A stretch of 64,000 nt of DNA. It comes from Aeromicrobium sp. Sec7.5 (GTDB lineage: Bacteria > Actinomycetota > Actinomycetes > Propionibacteriales > Nocardioidaceae). Below the pieces are notes generated by a model that saw nothing but the letters and a program-made list of their open reading frames with translations, ran no database searches and was not told the origin of the DNA. The position numbers were made by a program, and so were the translations under genes. The stretch is from positions 310,001 to 374,000 of the forward strand of contig NZ_JBAJIJ010000002.1 of the NCBI RefSeq assembly GCF_036867135.1, given 5' to 3'. Of the stretch, positions 35,145 to 45,690 are shown piece by piece. The first letter of the stretch is position 1. Every line of letters starts with the position of its first letter.

Positions 35145-36373
35145 CCACGATCCAGCAGAAGTCCGAGAACCCGACCGCGCACCTGAGCGCCGACGACATC
35201 GCGACCCTCGGCCGTGAGCTCGACGCGATCCGCCAGGAGGTCATCGACACCCGCGGTGCCGCCGACGCGGCCTACATCCGCAAGGTCATCAAGGGCCAGC
35301 GTGGCCTCGAGGCCGGCAGCCGTGCGCTGCTGCTCGCCTCGGTGTTCCCGCCGTTCTGGCTGGCCGGCACGGCCGGGCTCAGCGTCGCCAAGATCTTGGA
35401 GAACATGGAGATCGGCCACAACGTCATGCACGGCCAGTGGGACTGGATGCGTGACCCGAAGATCCACTCGACGACCTGGGAGTGGGACAACGCGAGCCCG
35501 GCTGACCAGTGGAAGCACGGCCACAACGAGCTGCACCACACGTACACGAACGTCGTCGGCAAGGACAACGACCTCGGCTACGGCATCATGCGCGTCGACG
35601 AGGACCAGCGCTGGGTCCCGTTCTACCTCGCGCAGCCGCTGTGGAACTTCGTCAACGCCTGCTTCTTCGAGTACGGCATCGCCGCCTACGACCTCGAGCT
35701 CGGCAAGAACCTGGCGGTCCCGAAGGACCAGCGCAGCGACGACTTCAAGGCCCGCGCCAAGCAGACCCTCAAGAAGATCCGCCAGCAGGCCACCAAGGAC
35801 TACCTCGTCCACCCGGCCCTGTCGCTCCCGACGGGCTCGTTCGTGCCGACCCTGGCGGCCAACTTCACGGCCAACGTGGTCCGCAACCTCTGGACGCACT
35901 CGGTCATCATGTGCGGCCACTTCCCCGAGGGCGTCGAGACCTTCGAGAAGGCCTCGATCGAGGGCGAGACCCGCGGCGAGTGGTACCTGCGCCAGATGCT
36001 CGGCTCGGCCAACATCTCCGGCTCACCGCTGATGCACCTGATGACGGGCAACCTGAGCTTCCAGATCGAGCATCACCTGTTCCCCGACCTGCCGAGCAAC
36101 CGCTACGCCGAGATCGCCCCGAAGGTGAAGGCCCTGTTCGACAAGTACGAGCTGACCTACGTCTCGGCGCCGCTGCCGAAGCAGGTCTACTCGGCCTGGC
36201 ACAAGATCGTGCGTCTCTCCCTGCCCAACGACTGGCTCGCCGAGACCACGCCGAAGAACGCGCCGTCACAGCTGGTCAAGCTCTACAAGATGACGACCGG
36301 CGGCAAGAAGGTGCGCCGGGACATCGAGCGCAAGGACCAGCTCAAGCGACGGGACATGACCAAGGCCGCCTGA
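35141..36373 (+). CDS. Acyl-lipid/acyl-CoA fatty acid desaturase (DesA3-like)
   Basis: This 410-residue membrane di-iron desaturase has the three His boxes: GHNVMHGQ, HGHNELHHTYTN (HxxHH) and QIEHHLFPDLPSNRY (HxxHH). Two hydrophobic pairs of helices surround them. It makes a cis double bond, probably delta-9, in stearoyl chains using electrons from the preceding reductase. It is controlled by the divergent PucR-type regulator, which likely senses lipid supply. A hairpin follows the stop. Confidence 0.94.
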   Translation: MTTIQQKSENPTAHLSADDIATLGRELDAIRQEVIDTRGAADAAYIRKVIKGQRGLEAGSRALLLASVFPPFWLAGTAGLSVAKILENMEIGHNVMHGQWDWMRDPKIHSTTWEWDNASPADQWKHGHNELHHTYTNVVGKDNDLGYGIMRVDEDQRWVPFYLAQPLWNFVNACFFEYGIAAYDLELGKNLAVPKDQRSDDFKARAKQTLKKIRQQATKDYLVHPALSLPTGSFVPTLAANFTANVVRNLWTHSVIMCGHFPEGVETFEKASIEGETRGEWYLRQMLGSANISGSPLMHLMTGNLSFQIEHHLFPDLPSNRYAEIAPKVKALFDKYELTYVSAPLPKQVYSAWHKIVRLSLPNDWLAETTPKNAPSQLVKLYKMTTGGKKVRRDIERKDQLKRRDMTKAA

Positions 36374-36402
36374 CGCTGGGGCGGCTGCCGGGCGCTGCTG
36401 CC

Positions 36403-36420
36403 CCGAGGCCTGCGCCTCGG
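36403..36420. terminator. Hairpin between the desaturase and the leftward hydrolase gene
   Basis: CCGAGGC-CTGC-GCCTCGG forms a 7-bp GC-rich stem between convergent genes. There is no T-tract, as is common in actinobacteria. Confidence 0.5.
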
Positions 36421-36435
36421 CGACGCGGAAACCGC

Positions 36436-37326
36436 TCAGGCGCGGCCGACGAAGTCCAGGATGAGCCTCGCGACCGCGGCCGGCTGCTCGACCTGGAGGA
36501 AGTGCCCGGCATCCGGCACGATCTCGACCCGGCTCCCCTCGGGAAGCACGGCGGCCGTCTGGTGGCTCCACTCGTGCAGCATGCAGCCGTCGTCGCGACC
36601 GTGCAGGTACAGCATCGGAAGCGTCGAGCGGCGCATCAACCCCGCCTGGGCCTCTCGGTACCGGTCCGGGACGGTCCACCACCGTGCAGCGTGACGGTAG
36701 TAGCGGAGCACCTCGGTGCGGCGCGACCGGATCGCGTCCCAGGCCGCCTCCAGCTCGGCGTCCGCCCGGTGCCCCGGGGACCACCGCCGCCACAGCGCCG
36801 GGACGAGGCGGTCGAGCGATCGCTCGGAGAGCCCGGGGACCTGCTGGAAGAGCATGTACCAGCTCAGCCGCGCCTGCCGACCCCACCGTCCCAGCCACGG
36901 CCACCAGCCGTCGCTGCGGGCGAGGAACGCCGCAGCCGGCGGAACGGCCATGGTCACGATCCGCCGGAACGGTTGTCCGTCCAGTCCCGCCACCGCGTGG
37001 GCCGCTACGGCGCCCCAGTCGTGACCGACCAGCACGGCGCGCTCATCACCACCCAGCAGGCCGTGCAGCGCGAGGGCGTCGTGCGCGAGTGCGCCGATGT
37101 GGAACGAGCCGTCGGGCGGGACGTCGGTCGGCGCATAGCCGCGCGTCCATGGCGCGACGACTCGATACCCGGCGGCGACCAACGTCTCGGCCACCGCGGC
37201 CCACGAGTGCGGCGAGTCCGGATAGCCGTGCAGCAGCAGCGCCAAGGGATCGGACGGCCGCCCCCAGGACAGCACCGCGAAGTCCATGTCACTGCCACGG
37301 ACCGTGGTCGGACCAGGATGACTCAT
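36436..37326 (-). CDS. Epoxide-hydrolase/dehalogenase-like alpha/beta hydrolase
   Basis: This is a 296-residue protein starting at ATG 37326. HGYPDSPHSW is the HGxP oxyanion loop, and the nucleophile is Asp in VGHDWGAVAAH. The cap domain is rich in Trp and Tyr. The acid is in LHGRDDGCM and the base His is in DAGHFLQVEQP. An Asp nucleophile places it with epoxide hydrolases and haloalkane dehalogenases rather than esterases. It stands alone, convergent with the desaturase. Substrate unknown. Confidence 0.87.
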   Translation of the reverse strand: MSHPGPTTVRGSDMDFAVLSWGRPSDPLALLLHGYPDSPHSWAAVAETLVAAGYRVVAPWTRGYAPTDVPPDGSFHIGALAHDALALHGLLGGDERAVLVGHDWGAVAAHAVAGLDGQPFRRIVTMAVPPAAAFLARSDGWWPWLGRWGRQARLSWYMLFQQVPGLSERSLDRLVPALWRRWSPGHRADAELEAAWDAIRSRRTEVLRYYRHAARWWTVPDRYREAQAGLMRRSTLPMLYLHGRDDGCMLHEWSHQTAAVLPEGSRVEIVPDAGHFLQVEQPAAVARLILDFVGRA

Positions 37327-37430
37327 CCGACGCACGCTAGCTCCACACCGATGGACCTGCCGCCCGACCGAGCACCACCGTCCGCGCGGCACCAGATGGT
37401 TCACCAGCTCTGGAGCAGTGGCTGCAGGAC

Positions 37431-38066
37431 TCAGACCTTCGTGATCGCCGCCTTCGGCGGATGCTTCGCGGCCCTCACGGCACCGGGGACGGTGCGAGCC
37501 TCGGCGGAGTCCCACGCCGCGTCCGCCAGGATCCAGATGCGGCGAACCACGTGGGCGAGCCTGCCGGTGTGGGGCGAGTGCGGGTGCGGCCGAGTCGGTC
37601 CGGTCAACCGCGTCGCCCGGAGGCGCGACGCGAGCCGGACGTTGTCGTCCGCCGAGCACACGGCGACCGCCTCGGCGATCAGGTCGGCCTCCACCGCCAG
37701 CATCCGGTCGAACTCGGTCCCGAGCTCGACCCACACGCGCTCCCACGGCACCTGGACGTCACGGGAGGCGCCGTACAGGCGGCCCTTCGTCCGGGCGGCC
37801 GACCGCTCGAAGCGCTTGACCTGCTCCACGTACGCCCTCACGCGCTGTCCCCCGTTCGGGACCTGCTCACGGACGGCCGGCAGGATCACGTCACACACGG
37901 CCGACACGTGCCGGCACATCTCGATGAGGAAGGCATCGGTCCTCTGCCGGATCTCGCCGCACTTGGCGTCACCTCGCAGCGCGACGGAGGACGTCTCGAG
38001 CCGCTCGGCGAGGGAGCGGTGGGACTCGCGGAGGACATCGTCCAGAAGATCGGCCATGTCGAACAC
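37431..38066 (-). CDS. Helical protein, possibly hemerythrin-like
   Basis: This 211-residue protein starts at ATG 38066 (or ATG 38057). The sequence is mostly alpha-helical, with repeated His, Glu and Asp: RESHRSLAERL, FLIEMCRHVSAVCDVILPAV, ELGTEFDRMLAVE. The motif TGPTRPHPHSPHTG before the last helix is found in actinobacterial hemerythrin-domain proteins. A di-iron helical bundle is likely, but the full ligand set is not clear to me. Oxygen or redox sensing would fit. It stands alone, leftward. Confidence 0.6.
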   Translation of the reverse strand: MFDMADLLDDVLRESHRSLAERLETSSVALRGDAKCGEIRQRTDAFLIEMCRHVSAVCDVILPAVREQVPNGGQRVRAYVEQVKRFERSAARTKGRLYGASRDVQVPWERVWVELGTEFDRMLAVEADLIAEAVAVCSADDNVRLASRLRATRLTGPTRPHPHSPHTGRLAHVVRRIWILADAAWDSAEARTVPGAVRAAKHPPKAAITKV

Positions 38067-38112
38067 CTCACTTGTGTCTGTGTGAAGTAGTTCGGCACCG
38101 ATCGCATGTGAG

Positions 38113-38244
38113 ATGGGTCACACCGCAAGAATGATGGCTGCGGCAATGCGCACGCGCTCGGACTGGTCCGGCCGCGACCCGTGGGACCGGTTCGTGCTGG
38201 AGTCCGCGGTCCTCGCCGGCGAGAGCGGCACTGTCACCTGGTGA
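38113..38244 (+). CDS. Possible 43-residue small protein
   Basis: ATG 38113 (or ATG 38131) opens a short frame ending at TGA 38242. It has MRTRSDWSGRDPWDRFVLES and a good GC-rich third codon position. No ribosome site or family is evident. It fills the gap between the hemerythrin-like and flavoprotein genes. Confidence 0.25.
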   Translation: MGHTARMMAAAMRTRSDWSGRDPWDRFVLESAVLAGESGTVTW

Positions 38245-38310
38245 CAGTCGTGCGACTCACCGAGGGCGACAGGTCTAGGCCGCGCGGGCTGCGTCATCCA
38301 CAGTGGTCAC

Positions 38311-39960
<1,650 letters not shown>

Positions 39961-40085
39961 CGACGGACGCGGTCCCCCGGCCGATCCTTCCGGGCCGACC
40001 TACGCTGGGGACGACGCACCGACGGGCGCTGGCGGAGTCGATCCGCCCGGTCCTGTTGCTCGTCCCGACCACGCCAGGAGCCCCG

Positions 40086-40784
40086 ATGCCGCACACGCCC
40101 GACGCCGACGAGGGCGCACCGGTCGGTCGACGCGCGGTGCTCGGCCTCCTGGGCCTCGGCGCGGTCGGCATCGTGGCGGGCAGCTCGGTGCAGAACGGCC
40201 TGAGCCAGATGCTGGCGTCCGTGCAGATGCGCGACCCCACCGGCCTCACGTCGCAGATCCCGCTCGGCGACACCTGGCGCTACTACTCCGTGACCGGAGC
40301 CGTCGAGCCGCGCACGCGAGGGGACTACAGCCTGAAGGTCTCCGGGCTCGTCGACCGGCCCACCTCCTACTCCTTCGCCGATCTGGAGGGGCTCCCGCAG
40401 ACCTCGTTCGACGACACCTTCCAGTGCGTGACCGGCTGGTCGGTGCCCGACGTCCCGTGGCGCGGGGTCCGCGTGAGCGAGCTGCTGAAGTCCGCCGCTC
40501 CGACCGACGAGGCCGTGGGGGTGCGCTACAAGTCCTTCGACGGCACCTACACCGTCAACATGACGCTCGAGCAGGCCCGCGCGGACGACGTCCTCGTGGT
40601 GCTCGCGATGTACGACGAGCCGGTCACGCACGACCACGGTGGTCCGGTGCGGATCTACTCGGGATCGATGTACGGCTACAAGAGCGCCAAGTGGCTCTCC
40701 GAGATCGAGGTCACGCCGAACAACGCCCCCGGGTACTGGGAGGACCGCGGCTATCCGCTGGACGGGTTCATCGAGGATGACTGA
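40086..40784 (+). CDS. TAT-exported sulfite-oxidase-like molybdoenzyme
   Basis: This 232-residue protein has AGGAG before ATG 40086. It has a twin-arginine signal (GRRAVLGLLGLGAVGIVAG). The SUOX-type molybdopterin domain has the Mo-ligand Cys in DTFQCVTGWSVPDVPWRGV, and GGPVRIYSGSMYGYKSAKW near the end. It is short, like MsrP/YedY-type reductases, and may reduce oxidised Met or other S/N-oxides outside the cell. The next gene, overlapping by eight bases, is a b-type cytochrome likely to feed it electrons. Confidence 0.9.
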   Translation: MPHTPDADEGAPVGRRAVLGLLGLGAVGIVAGSSVQNGLSQMLASVQMRDPTGLTSQIPLGDTWRYYSVTGAVEPRTRGDYSLKVSGLVDRPTSYSFADLEGLPQTSFDDTFQCVTGWSVPDVPWRGVRVSELLKSAAPTDEAVGVRYKSFDGTYTVNMTLEQARADDVLVVLAMYDEPVTHDHGGPVRIYSGSMYGYKSAKWLSEIEVTPNNAPGYWEDRGYPLDGFIEDD

Positions 40785-41415
40785 GCCCGTGACCAACTCC
40801 TCGGACGTCGACCGCTTCGTGCTGGCCGAGCGCCTCGTGCACCGCGTCTTCGCCGTGCTGATGGTCGTGTGCATCGTGACCGCGGCGATCCTCTACAACG
40901 GCGCCCTCATGATGGCGGTCGGCCACCGCCAGGTCGTCGAGACGATCCACGTGTGGTGCGGGTTCGCCCTCCCTGTGCCGCTGCTGCTCGGGGCCGCGTC
41001 GAAGGCGTACCGCACCGACCTCGGGATCCTGAACCGCTTCACCCGCGCCGACTGGCGCTGGCTCCGGAGCCGGTCGCGCCGCGACGGCTCGATCCCCGTC
41101 GGCAAGTTCAACGCCGGCCAGAAGATCAACTCCTGGCTCGTGGCCGGGTCGACCGGCGCCCTGCTGGGCACCGGGATTCTCCTGTTCTGGCCCGACCTGG
41201 TGCGCCTGTCCTGGCGCGCCGGAGCCACGTTCGTCCACGACTGGTTCGCCCTCGGGCTGGGCCTGCTCGTGGTCGGCCACGTGACCTACGCCGTGCGGGA
41301 CCCCGAGTCCCGCCGCGGCATGCGCACGGGGCGCGTCTCGCGCAGCTGGGCGCGGGCCGAGCACGAGGCGTGGGCCGACGAGGTCACCGGCGCCGGGCCC
41401 TCAGACCCGACCTGA
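40777..41415 (+). CDS. Cytochrome b561-like membrane subunit
   Basis: This is a 212-residue protein with four helices: VFAVLMVVCIVTAAILY, HVWCGFALPVPLLLG, SWLVAGSTGALLGTGILLFW and HDWFALGLGLLVVGHVTY. His residues in helices 2 and 4 and in LVHRVF are probable haem b ligands, as in formate dehydrogenase gamma or b561 proteins. The start overlaps the molybdoenzyme gene. Together they resemble a quinone-linked YedYZ-like system with a different membrane subunit. Confidence 0.85.
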   Translation: MTEPVTNSSDVDRFVLAERLVHRVFAVLMVVCIVTAAILYNGALMMAVGHRQVVETIHVWCGFALPVPLLLGAASKAYRTDLGILNRFTRADWRWLRSRSRRDGSIPVGKFNAGQKINSWLVAGSTGALLGTGILLFWPDLVRLSWRAGATFVHDWFALGLGLLVVGHVTYAVRDPESRRGMRTGRVSRSWARAEHEAWADEVTGAGPSDPT

Positions 41416-41422
41416 GCGCGCC

Positions 41423-43189
41423 TCAGTCGCCGAACGTGAGGACGAGCAGGGCGACGTCGTCGGCGATCCGATCGGGGACCAGCTCCGCCAGCAGTCCCGT
41501 GGCCACGGCCTCGGCGGTTCCACCGTGCCCGCGCTGCGCAGCCGCGCCGAGCCGCTCGAGCCCGAGGTCGAGCACCTCGCCACGCCGCTCGACCAGACCG
41601 TCGGTGTAGAGCACCAGCGTCGACCCGGGCTCGATCTGCACGACCGATCCTCGATGGGCGGTGCCGATGTCGATGCCGAGCATCGGGGCACGGCGCTCCT
41701 GGACCAGCCACGTGACCTCGCCCGCCGGGTCGACGAGCAACGGCGGCGGATGACCGGCCGACGCCCAGGTGAAGGTCCAGGGGGCGGCGTGGCCCGTGCC
41801 GCGGGTCAGGACGCCGAACACCAGGCTCGCCATGGCGTCGATCTCCAGGCCCACGATCGATCGATCGAGCTCACCGAGGGTCGCGGCGGGGTCGTCGTCG
41901 CCCGTCCAGGCGATGGCGCGCAGCATGCTGCGCAGCTGACCCATGTCGGCGGCCGCCTGGATGTCGTGCCCGACCACGTCGCCCACGGCCACGGCGACCG
42001 AGCCGTCGGAGCGGGCCAGCAGGTCGTACCAGTCACCACCGACCCGCTTGCCCCGGTCGGCCGACCGGTAGCGGGCCGCGCTCGACAGGCCCTCGACCTC
42101 GGGAAGGTCGCTGAGCATGGCGGCCTGCAGGATCTCGGACGTCTCGACCCTCTGGTGCAACGCCCAGGCCCGCTCGACCGCCTGGGCGACGTAGGACGCC
42201 AGGGCCGCCGCCGTGGCGCGGTCGCTGTCGCTGAACTGGCGTGGTTCACGGAAGGTCAGCACGAGTGCACCGAAGGTGTATGCACCGATGCCGACGGGCA
42301 TGACGGCGCGGGCCTCGGCGGCGCCGGACGAGGCCGCCATCTCGGGGAAGACCGTGTCCTGCTCGGCGTGGTCGGAGAAGAACATCGGCATGGCCCGCCG
42401 CGTGACCCACCCGAACGGCGTCGGGTCGGTGACGGTGACGCTGGCGTGCTCGGTGGCGCGGGCCCACTCGTCGCGGGTCGACGGGACCCGCTGGAGCCGG
42501 TCGCTGCCCGAGAACGTCAGCAGCCCCTCGGGCTGCGCGTCCCGGGAGCCGTTCGCCAGGCCGGACCGGAGCCAGAGCCCTGCCCCGGAGCAGCCCAGGT
42601 GCGTGATCGCCGCGTCCTCGACGGCGGCCGCGACCTCCTCGAAGGTGCTCGCGGCCACGAGGCCCTCGGCCAGGGCGAGCCGGACACGGTTCTCGCGCGA
42701 CAACCGGTCGGCGTCCGCCGCCCGGGCATCGGCCGACCGGCGACGCTCCCGCTCGGCGAGCTCGGCCGAGCAGGCCGCCGCCAGGTCCTCCAACGTCTCG
42801 AGCTCAGCCGAGCTCCAGGTGCGCGGCGAGGAGTCGATCGCGCAGAGCGAACCGATCGTCCGCCCCGTGTGGTCGGTGATCGGCCACCCGGCGTAGGCGA
42901 CGACCTGGAGGTCCTCGATCGCGAGGTTGGTGCGCAGGACGGGGTGCACCCGCGCGTCCTCGATGACGAGGGGCTTCTCGTCACGCGCGACGTACTGGCA
43001 GAACGAGTGCGACAGCGGCGTCTCCCGCGAGTCCTGGTACGGCTGCGGAAGGCCCACGGCACCCGTGAAGACCTGGCGGTTCTCCTCCACGATGGAGACC
43101 AGCGCCACCGGGACGCCCAAGGCACGCCGCACCATGCGGGCATAGCGGTCGAAGGACGGATCCGCTCCCCGCTCGTGCTCGTCTGACAT
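41423..43189 (-). CDS. GAF-domain PP2C phosphatase (RsbU/SpoIIE-like)
   Basis: This is a 588-residue protein starting at ATG 43189. Residues 10-160 are a first GAF domain (VPVALVSIVEENRQVFTGAVG, VYAGWPI-like AYAGWPITDHTG). Residues 190-345 are a second GAF domain, and 370-588 the SpoIIE-type phosphatase with GGDWYDLLAR, VAVGDVVGHDIQAA and LVLYTDGLVERR acid residues that bind Mg/Mn. Such proteins dephosphorylate anti-anti-sigma factors to release a stress sigma factor. No partner-switch gene adjoins it. It is leftward, convergent with the cytochrome gene. Confidence 0.92.
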   Translation of the reverse strand: MSDEHERGADPSFDRYARMVRRALGVPVALVSIVEENRQVFTGAVGLPQPYQDSRETPLSHSFCQYVARDEKPLVIEDARVHPVLRTNLAIEDLQVVAYAGWPITDHTGRTIGSLCAIDSSPRTWSSAELETLEDLAAACSAELAERERRRSADARAADADRLSRENRVRLALAEGLVAASTFEEVAAAVEDAAITHLGCSGAGLWLRSGLANGSRDAQPEGLLTFSGSDRLQRVPSTRDEWARATEHASVTVTDPTPFGWVTRRAMPMFFSDHAEQDTVFPEMAASSGAAEARAVMPVGIGAYTFGALVLTFREPRQFSDSDRATAAALASYVAQAVERAWALHQRVETSEILQAAMLSDLPEVEGLSSAARYRSADRGKRVGGDWYDLLARSDGSVAVAVGDVVGHDIQAAADMGQLRSMLRAIAWTGDDDPAATLGELDRSIVGLEIDAMASLVFGVLTRGTGHAAPWTFTWASAGHPPPLLVDPAGEVTWLVQERRAPMLGIDIGTAHRGSVVQIEPGSTLVLYTDGLVERRGEVLDLGLERLGAAAQRGHGGTAEAVATGLLAELVPDRIADDVALLVLTFGD

Positions 43190-43287
43190 CGTGCCGCGCT
43201 CGCCTCCCCTGTCGCCCCGGCACATTGTCCACGACCAGGTGCGGGGCCCGTCGGCGCGGGCCCGAAGGGTGCCGCCGATGGGCCCGC

Positions 43288-43824
43288 TCAGCGCGGGCGG
43301 TGGATCATCTCGATGATCGTGCGACGCTCGGCCTGCGGCAGCGGGTGGGTGAGCAGGCCCTCGACCACGAAGACGCTCATGCGGGTCATCGCCTCCACGT
43401 CCTCCGGCGCAGCGCCCGCTGTGGCCAGGCCGTCGGCCAGCATCGTGTCCATCAGCGCATGGAAGCCCTCGTGCCACTCGTCGATCGTGGGTGAGGTCGC
43501 GGTGCGCGCGTGCACGACCGTGACGAGCTTGCTGTATCGCTCGAGCCGCTCGACGGCCCACAGCACCTGCTCGACCCAGGGGTCCTCGAGGTGCGGCGCC
43601 GCCTCCTCGAGAGCCTGGGTCAGCAGGTGGTCGAGCACGGCCACCAGCAGGGCGTCCTTGTCGGCGAAGTACCAGTAGATCGTCGTGGGCGTGACGCCCG
43701 CCGCCGCGGCGACCTTCGCCATCGAGCTGTCGTCGTAGCCGGCCTCGGTGAACAGCGCGGCGGCAGCGACGACGATCTCGTCGCGCTTCTCCGCACGGTC
43801 GATCGGTCGACGGTTCCGAGGCAC
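43288..43824 (-). CDS. TetR-family regulator of the hydrolase/SDR operon
   Basis: This is a 178-residue protein starting at GTG 43824. The DNA-binding domain has IVVAAAALFTEAGYDDSSMA and AAAGVTPTTIYWYFADKDAL. The ligand domain is helical. It is divergent from the alpha/beta hydrolase at 43921 across 96 bases, so it probably represses that operon. Confidence 0.9.
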   Translation of the reverse strand: MPRNRRPIDRAEKRDEIVVAAAALFTEAGYDDSSMAKVAAAAGVTPTTIYWYFADKDALLVAVLDHLLTQALEEAAPHLEDPWVEQVLWAVERLERYSKLVTVVHARTATSPTIDEWHEGFHALMDTMLADGLATAGAAPEDVEAMTRMSVFVVEGLLTHPLPQAERRTIIEMIHRPR

Positions 43825-43920
43825 ACCTCACCCTATCTGATCTTGACCGACGATCTAGAGACCGCCTATTCTCTTGATCATCAAACAAGGCAGGCGCCGA
43901 GAATGGCACGAGGAGCACCG

Positions 43921-44877
43921 ATGACGACCGACCACAGCGCGAGCCCCGACGGGGACGAGGCACGCTTCGTCTCCGAGGGCGTCGACTGCGCCGCGCGGGT
44001 GTACCGGCCGACGAGCACCGCCGGGCCCGCCCCTGTCGTGGTCCTGGCCCACGGCTTCGGCGGGGTGCGTGCCCTGCGGCTCGACGCCTACGCCGAGCGG
44101 TTCGCCGCGGCCGGCTACGTCGCGGTGGCCTTCGACTACCGCGGCTTCGGCGACAGCGCGGGCGAGCCGCGGCAGCTGCTCGACGTCGGCATGCAGCTGG
44201 CCGACTGGCGCGCCGCACTGGCGTTCGCCCGGACCCTGCCGGGCGTCGATCCGGAGCGCGTCGTCGCCTGGGGCACGTCCTTCGCCGGCGGCCACGTCAT
44301 CACCCTCGCCGGAGCCGACGAGCCGCTCGCCGCGATCATCACCCAGGTGCCGCACGTGAGCGGCCCCGCGGCCGTGCGCGCTACCGGGCTCCTCCCCAGC
44401 CTTCGCGTCGGGATCCACGGCATCCGCGACCAGGTCCGCGCCTGGTTCGGGCGCTCGCCCGTCTACGTCGACAGCGTCGCCGCGCCGGGACGCACCGGCG
44501 TCATGACGTCACCCGACGCCGCACCCGGCATGGACCGGCTGATCGCCGAGTCCGGGCTCCGGGCCGGCGACTACCCCCAGACCGTCGCGGCGCGGATCGT
44601 GCTCAGGATCGGCCTCTACTCACCGGGACGATCGGCCGCGAAGGTCGCGTGCCCCGCACTCGTGCAGATCGTCGAGGACGACGCCGTCACGCCCCGTCGC
44701 GTGGCCGAGCGCACCGCACGGAAGATGCGGCACGCCACCGTGCACCTCTACCCCGGCGGCCACTTCGACCCGTACGTGGAGCCACTGTTCAGCCGCGTCA
44801 TCGCCGACCAGATCGCGTTCCTGCAGACCCACGTCCCCCTCGACCACGACCACGCCGGAACCGGAGCCACCTCATGA
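43921..44877 (+). CDS. Alpha/beta hydrolase (dienelactone-hydrolase/CocE-like)
   Basis: This is a 318-residue protein; AGGAG precedes ATG 43921. The motif VLAHGFGGVRALRLDAYAER is the oxyanion region, and FDYRGFGDSAGEPRQ follows. The nucleophile Ser is in AWGTSFAGGHV, the acid in VEDDAVTPRR and the His in YPGGHFDPY. It resembles actinobacterial hydrolases found with short-chain dehydrogenases. It is coupled to the SDR gene by ATGA. Confidence 0.88.
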   Translation: MTTDHSASPDGDEARFVSEGVDCAARVYRPTSTAGPAPVVVLAHGFGGVRALRLDAYAERFAAAGYVAVAFDYRGFGDSAGEPRQLLDVGMQLADWRAALAFARTLPGVDPERVVAWGTSFAGGHVITLAGADEPLAAIITQVPHVSGPAAVRATGLLPSLRVGIHGIRDQVRAWFGRSPVYVDSVAAPGRTGVMTSPDAAPGMDRLIAESGLRAGDYPQTVAARIVLRIGLYSPGRSAAKVACPALVQIVEDDAVTPRRVAERTARKMRHATVHLYPGGHFDPYVEPLFSRVIADQIAFLQTHVPLDHDHAGTGATS

Positions 44878-45668
44878 CCACGACCCGACCCACCGCCCTC
44901 GTCACGGGAGCGTCCGCCGGCATCGGTGCCGCCTTCGCCGAGCTGCTCGCCCAGGACGGCCACGACCTCATCCTCGTGGCCCGCCGCGCCGAGCGGCTCG
45001 ACGAGCTCGCCGCGCGCCTCAGGGCCCAGCACGGCACGGCCTGCACGGTCCTGACGGCCGACCTCACCGACCCTGGAGCACCCGAGGAGCTCATGGCAGC
45101 GGTCCGCGAGCAGGGCCTCACGGTCGACGTCCTGGTCAACAACGCCGGCATGTCGGGCTCAGCGGCCTTCGCCGATTCGCCCTGGTCGGACCTCGCGGGC
45201 GAGATCCAGCTCATGATCACGGCCGTGACCCAGCTGGCCCACCTCGTCGTGCCCGAGATGAAGGCCCGCGGCCACGGCCGCATCATCAACCTGTCGTCAC
45301 TCGCGGCCTTCGCCCCTCCCGGCGAGAGCCTGCTCTACACCGGCATCAAGACCTACGTGCTGGGCATGTCGCAGGCGCTGGACATGGAGCTCAAGCCCCA
45401 CGGCGTCCACGTCACGGCCCTGTGCCCCGGCTTCACCCACAGCGAGTTCCACGACGTCATGGGCACCCGCGACGCGGCCTCCAAGCTGCCGTCGATCCTC
45501 TGGCAGCAGGCCGACGCCGTGGCGCGAGAGGGCTGGGCCGCCGTCAACAAGGGCAAGCCCGTCTGCGTCCCCGGCACCGTCAACAAGGTGATCTCCCACG
45601 GCATGCGGCCGGTCCCGTTCCGCGCGCAGTACGTCCTCGGGCGATCCATGAACCCCTTCAAGAACTGA
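44874..45668 (+). CDS. Short-chain dehydrogenase/reductase
   Basis: This is a 264-residue SDR. The cofactor motif is TGASAGIGAAFAE and the NNAG motif is present. The catalytic Ser is in INLSSLAAF, and Tyr and Lys are in YTGIK. ARRAERL after beta-2 suggests NADP(H). The C-terminal YVLGRSMNPFKN matches a group annotated as oxidoreductases of fatty or steroid substrates. It is in one operon with the preceding hydrolase under TetR. Confidence 0.9.
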   Translation: MTTTRPTALVTGASAGIGAAFAELLAQDGHDLILVARRAERLDELAARLRAQHGTACTVLTADLTDPGAPEELMAAVREQGLTVDVLVNNAGMSGSAAFADSPWSDLAGEIQLMITAVTQLAHLVVPEMKARGHGRIINLSSLAAFAPPGESLLYTGIKTYVLGMSQALDMELKPHGVHVTALCPGFTHSEFHDVMGTRDAASKLPSILWQQADAVAREGWAAVNKGKPVCVPGTVNKVISHGMRPVPFRAQYVLGRSMNPFKN

Positions 45669-45690
45669 TCCAGGGCGAGGGGCGGATCAG
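45665..45690. terminator. Bidirectional hairpin between SDR and arsenic operon
   Basis: CTGATCC and GGATCAG form a 7-bp stem with a 12-base loop, overlapping both convergent stop codons. Confidence 0.5.

Noticed and set aside
35509..38085. 858-codon plus-strand open frame
   Set aside because: It runs across the desaturase in another frame and antisense to two leftward genes. It has repetitive Arg/Pro/Ala composition and no domain, typical of GC-rich shadow frames.
41525..43186. 553-codon plus-strand open frame
   Set aside because: It is antisense to the GAF/PP2C phosphatase, whose domains are certain.
43190..44218. N-terminal extension of the phosphatase frame
   Set aside because: The extension is antisense to or out of frame with the TetR and hydrolase genes and is Arg-rich. 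ATG 43189 gives the proper GAF start.
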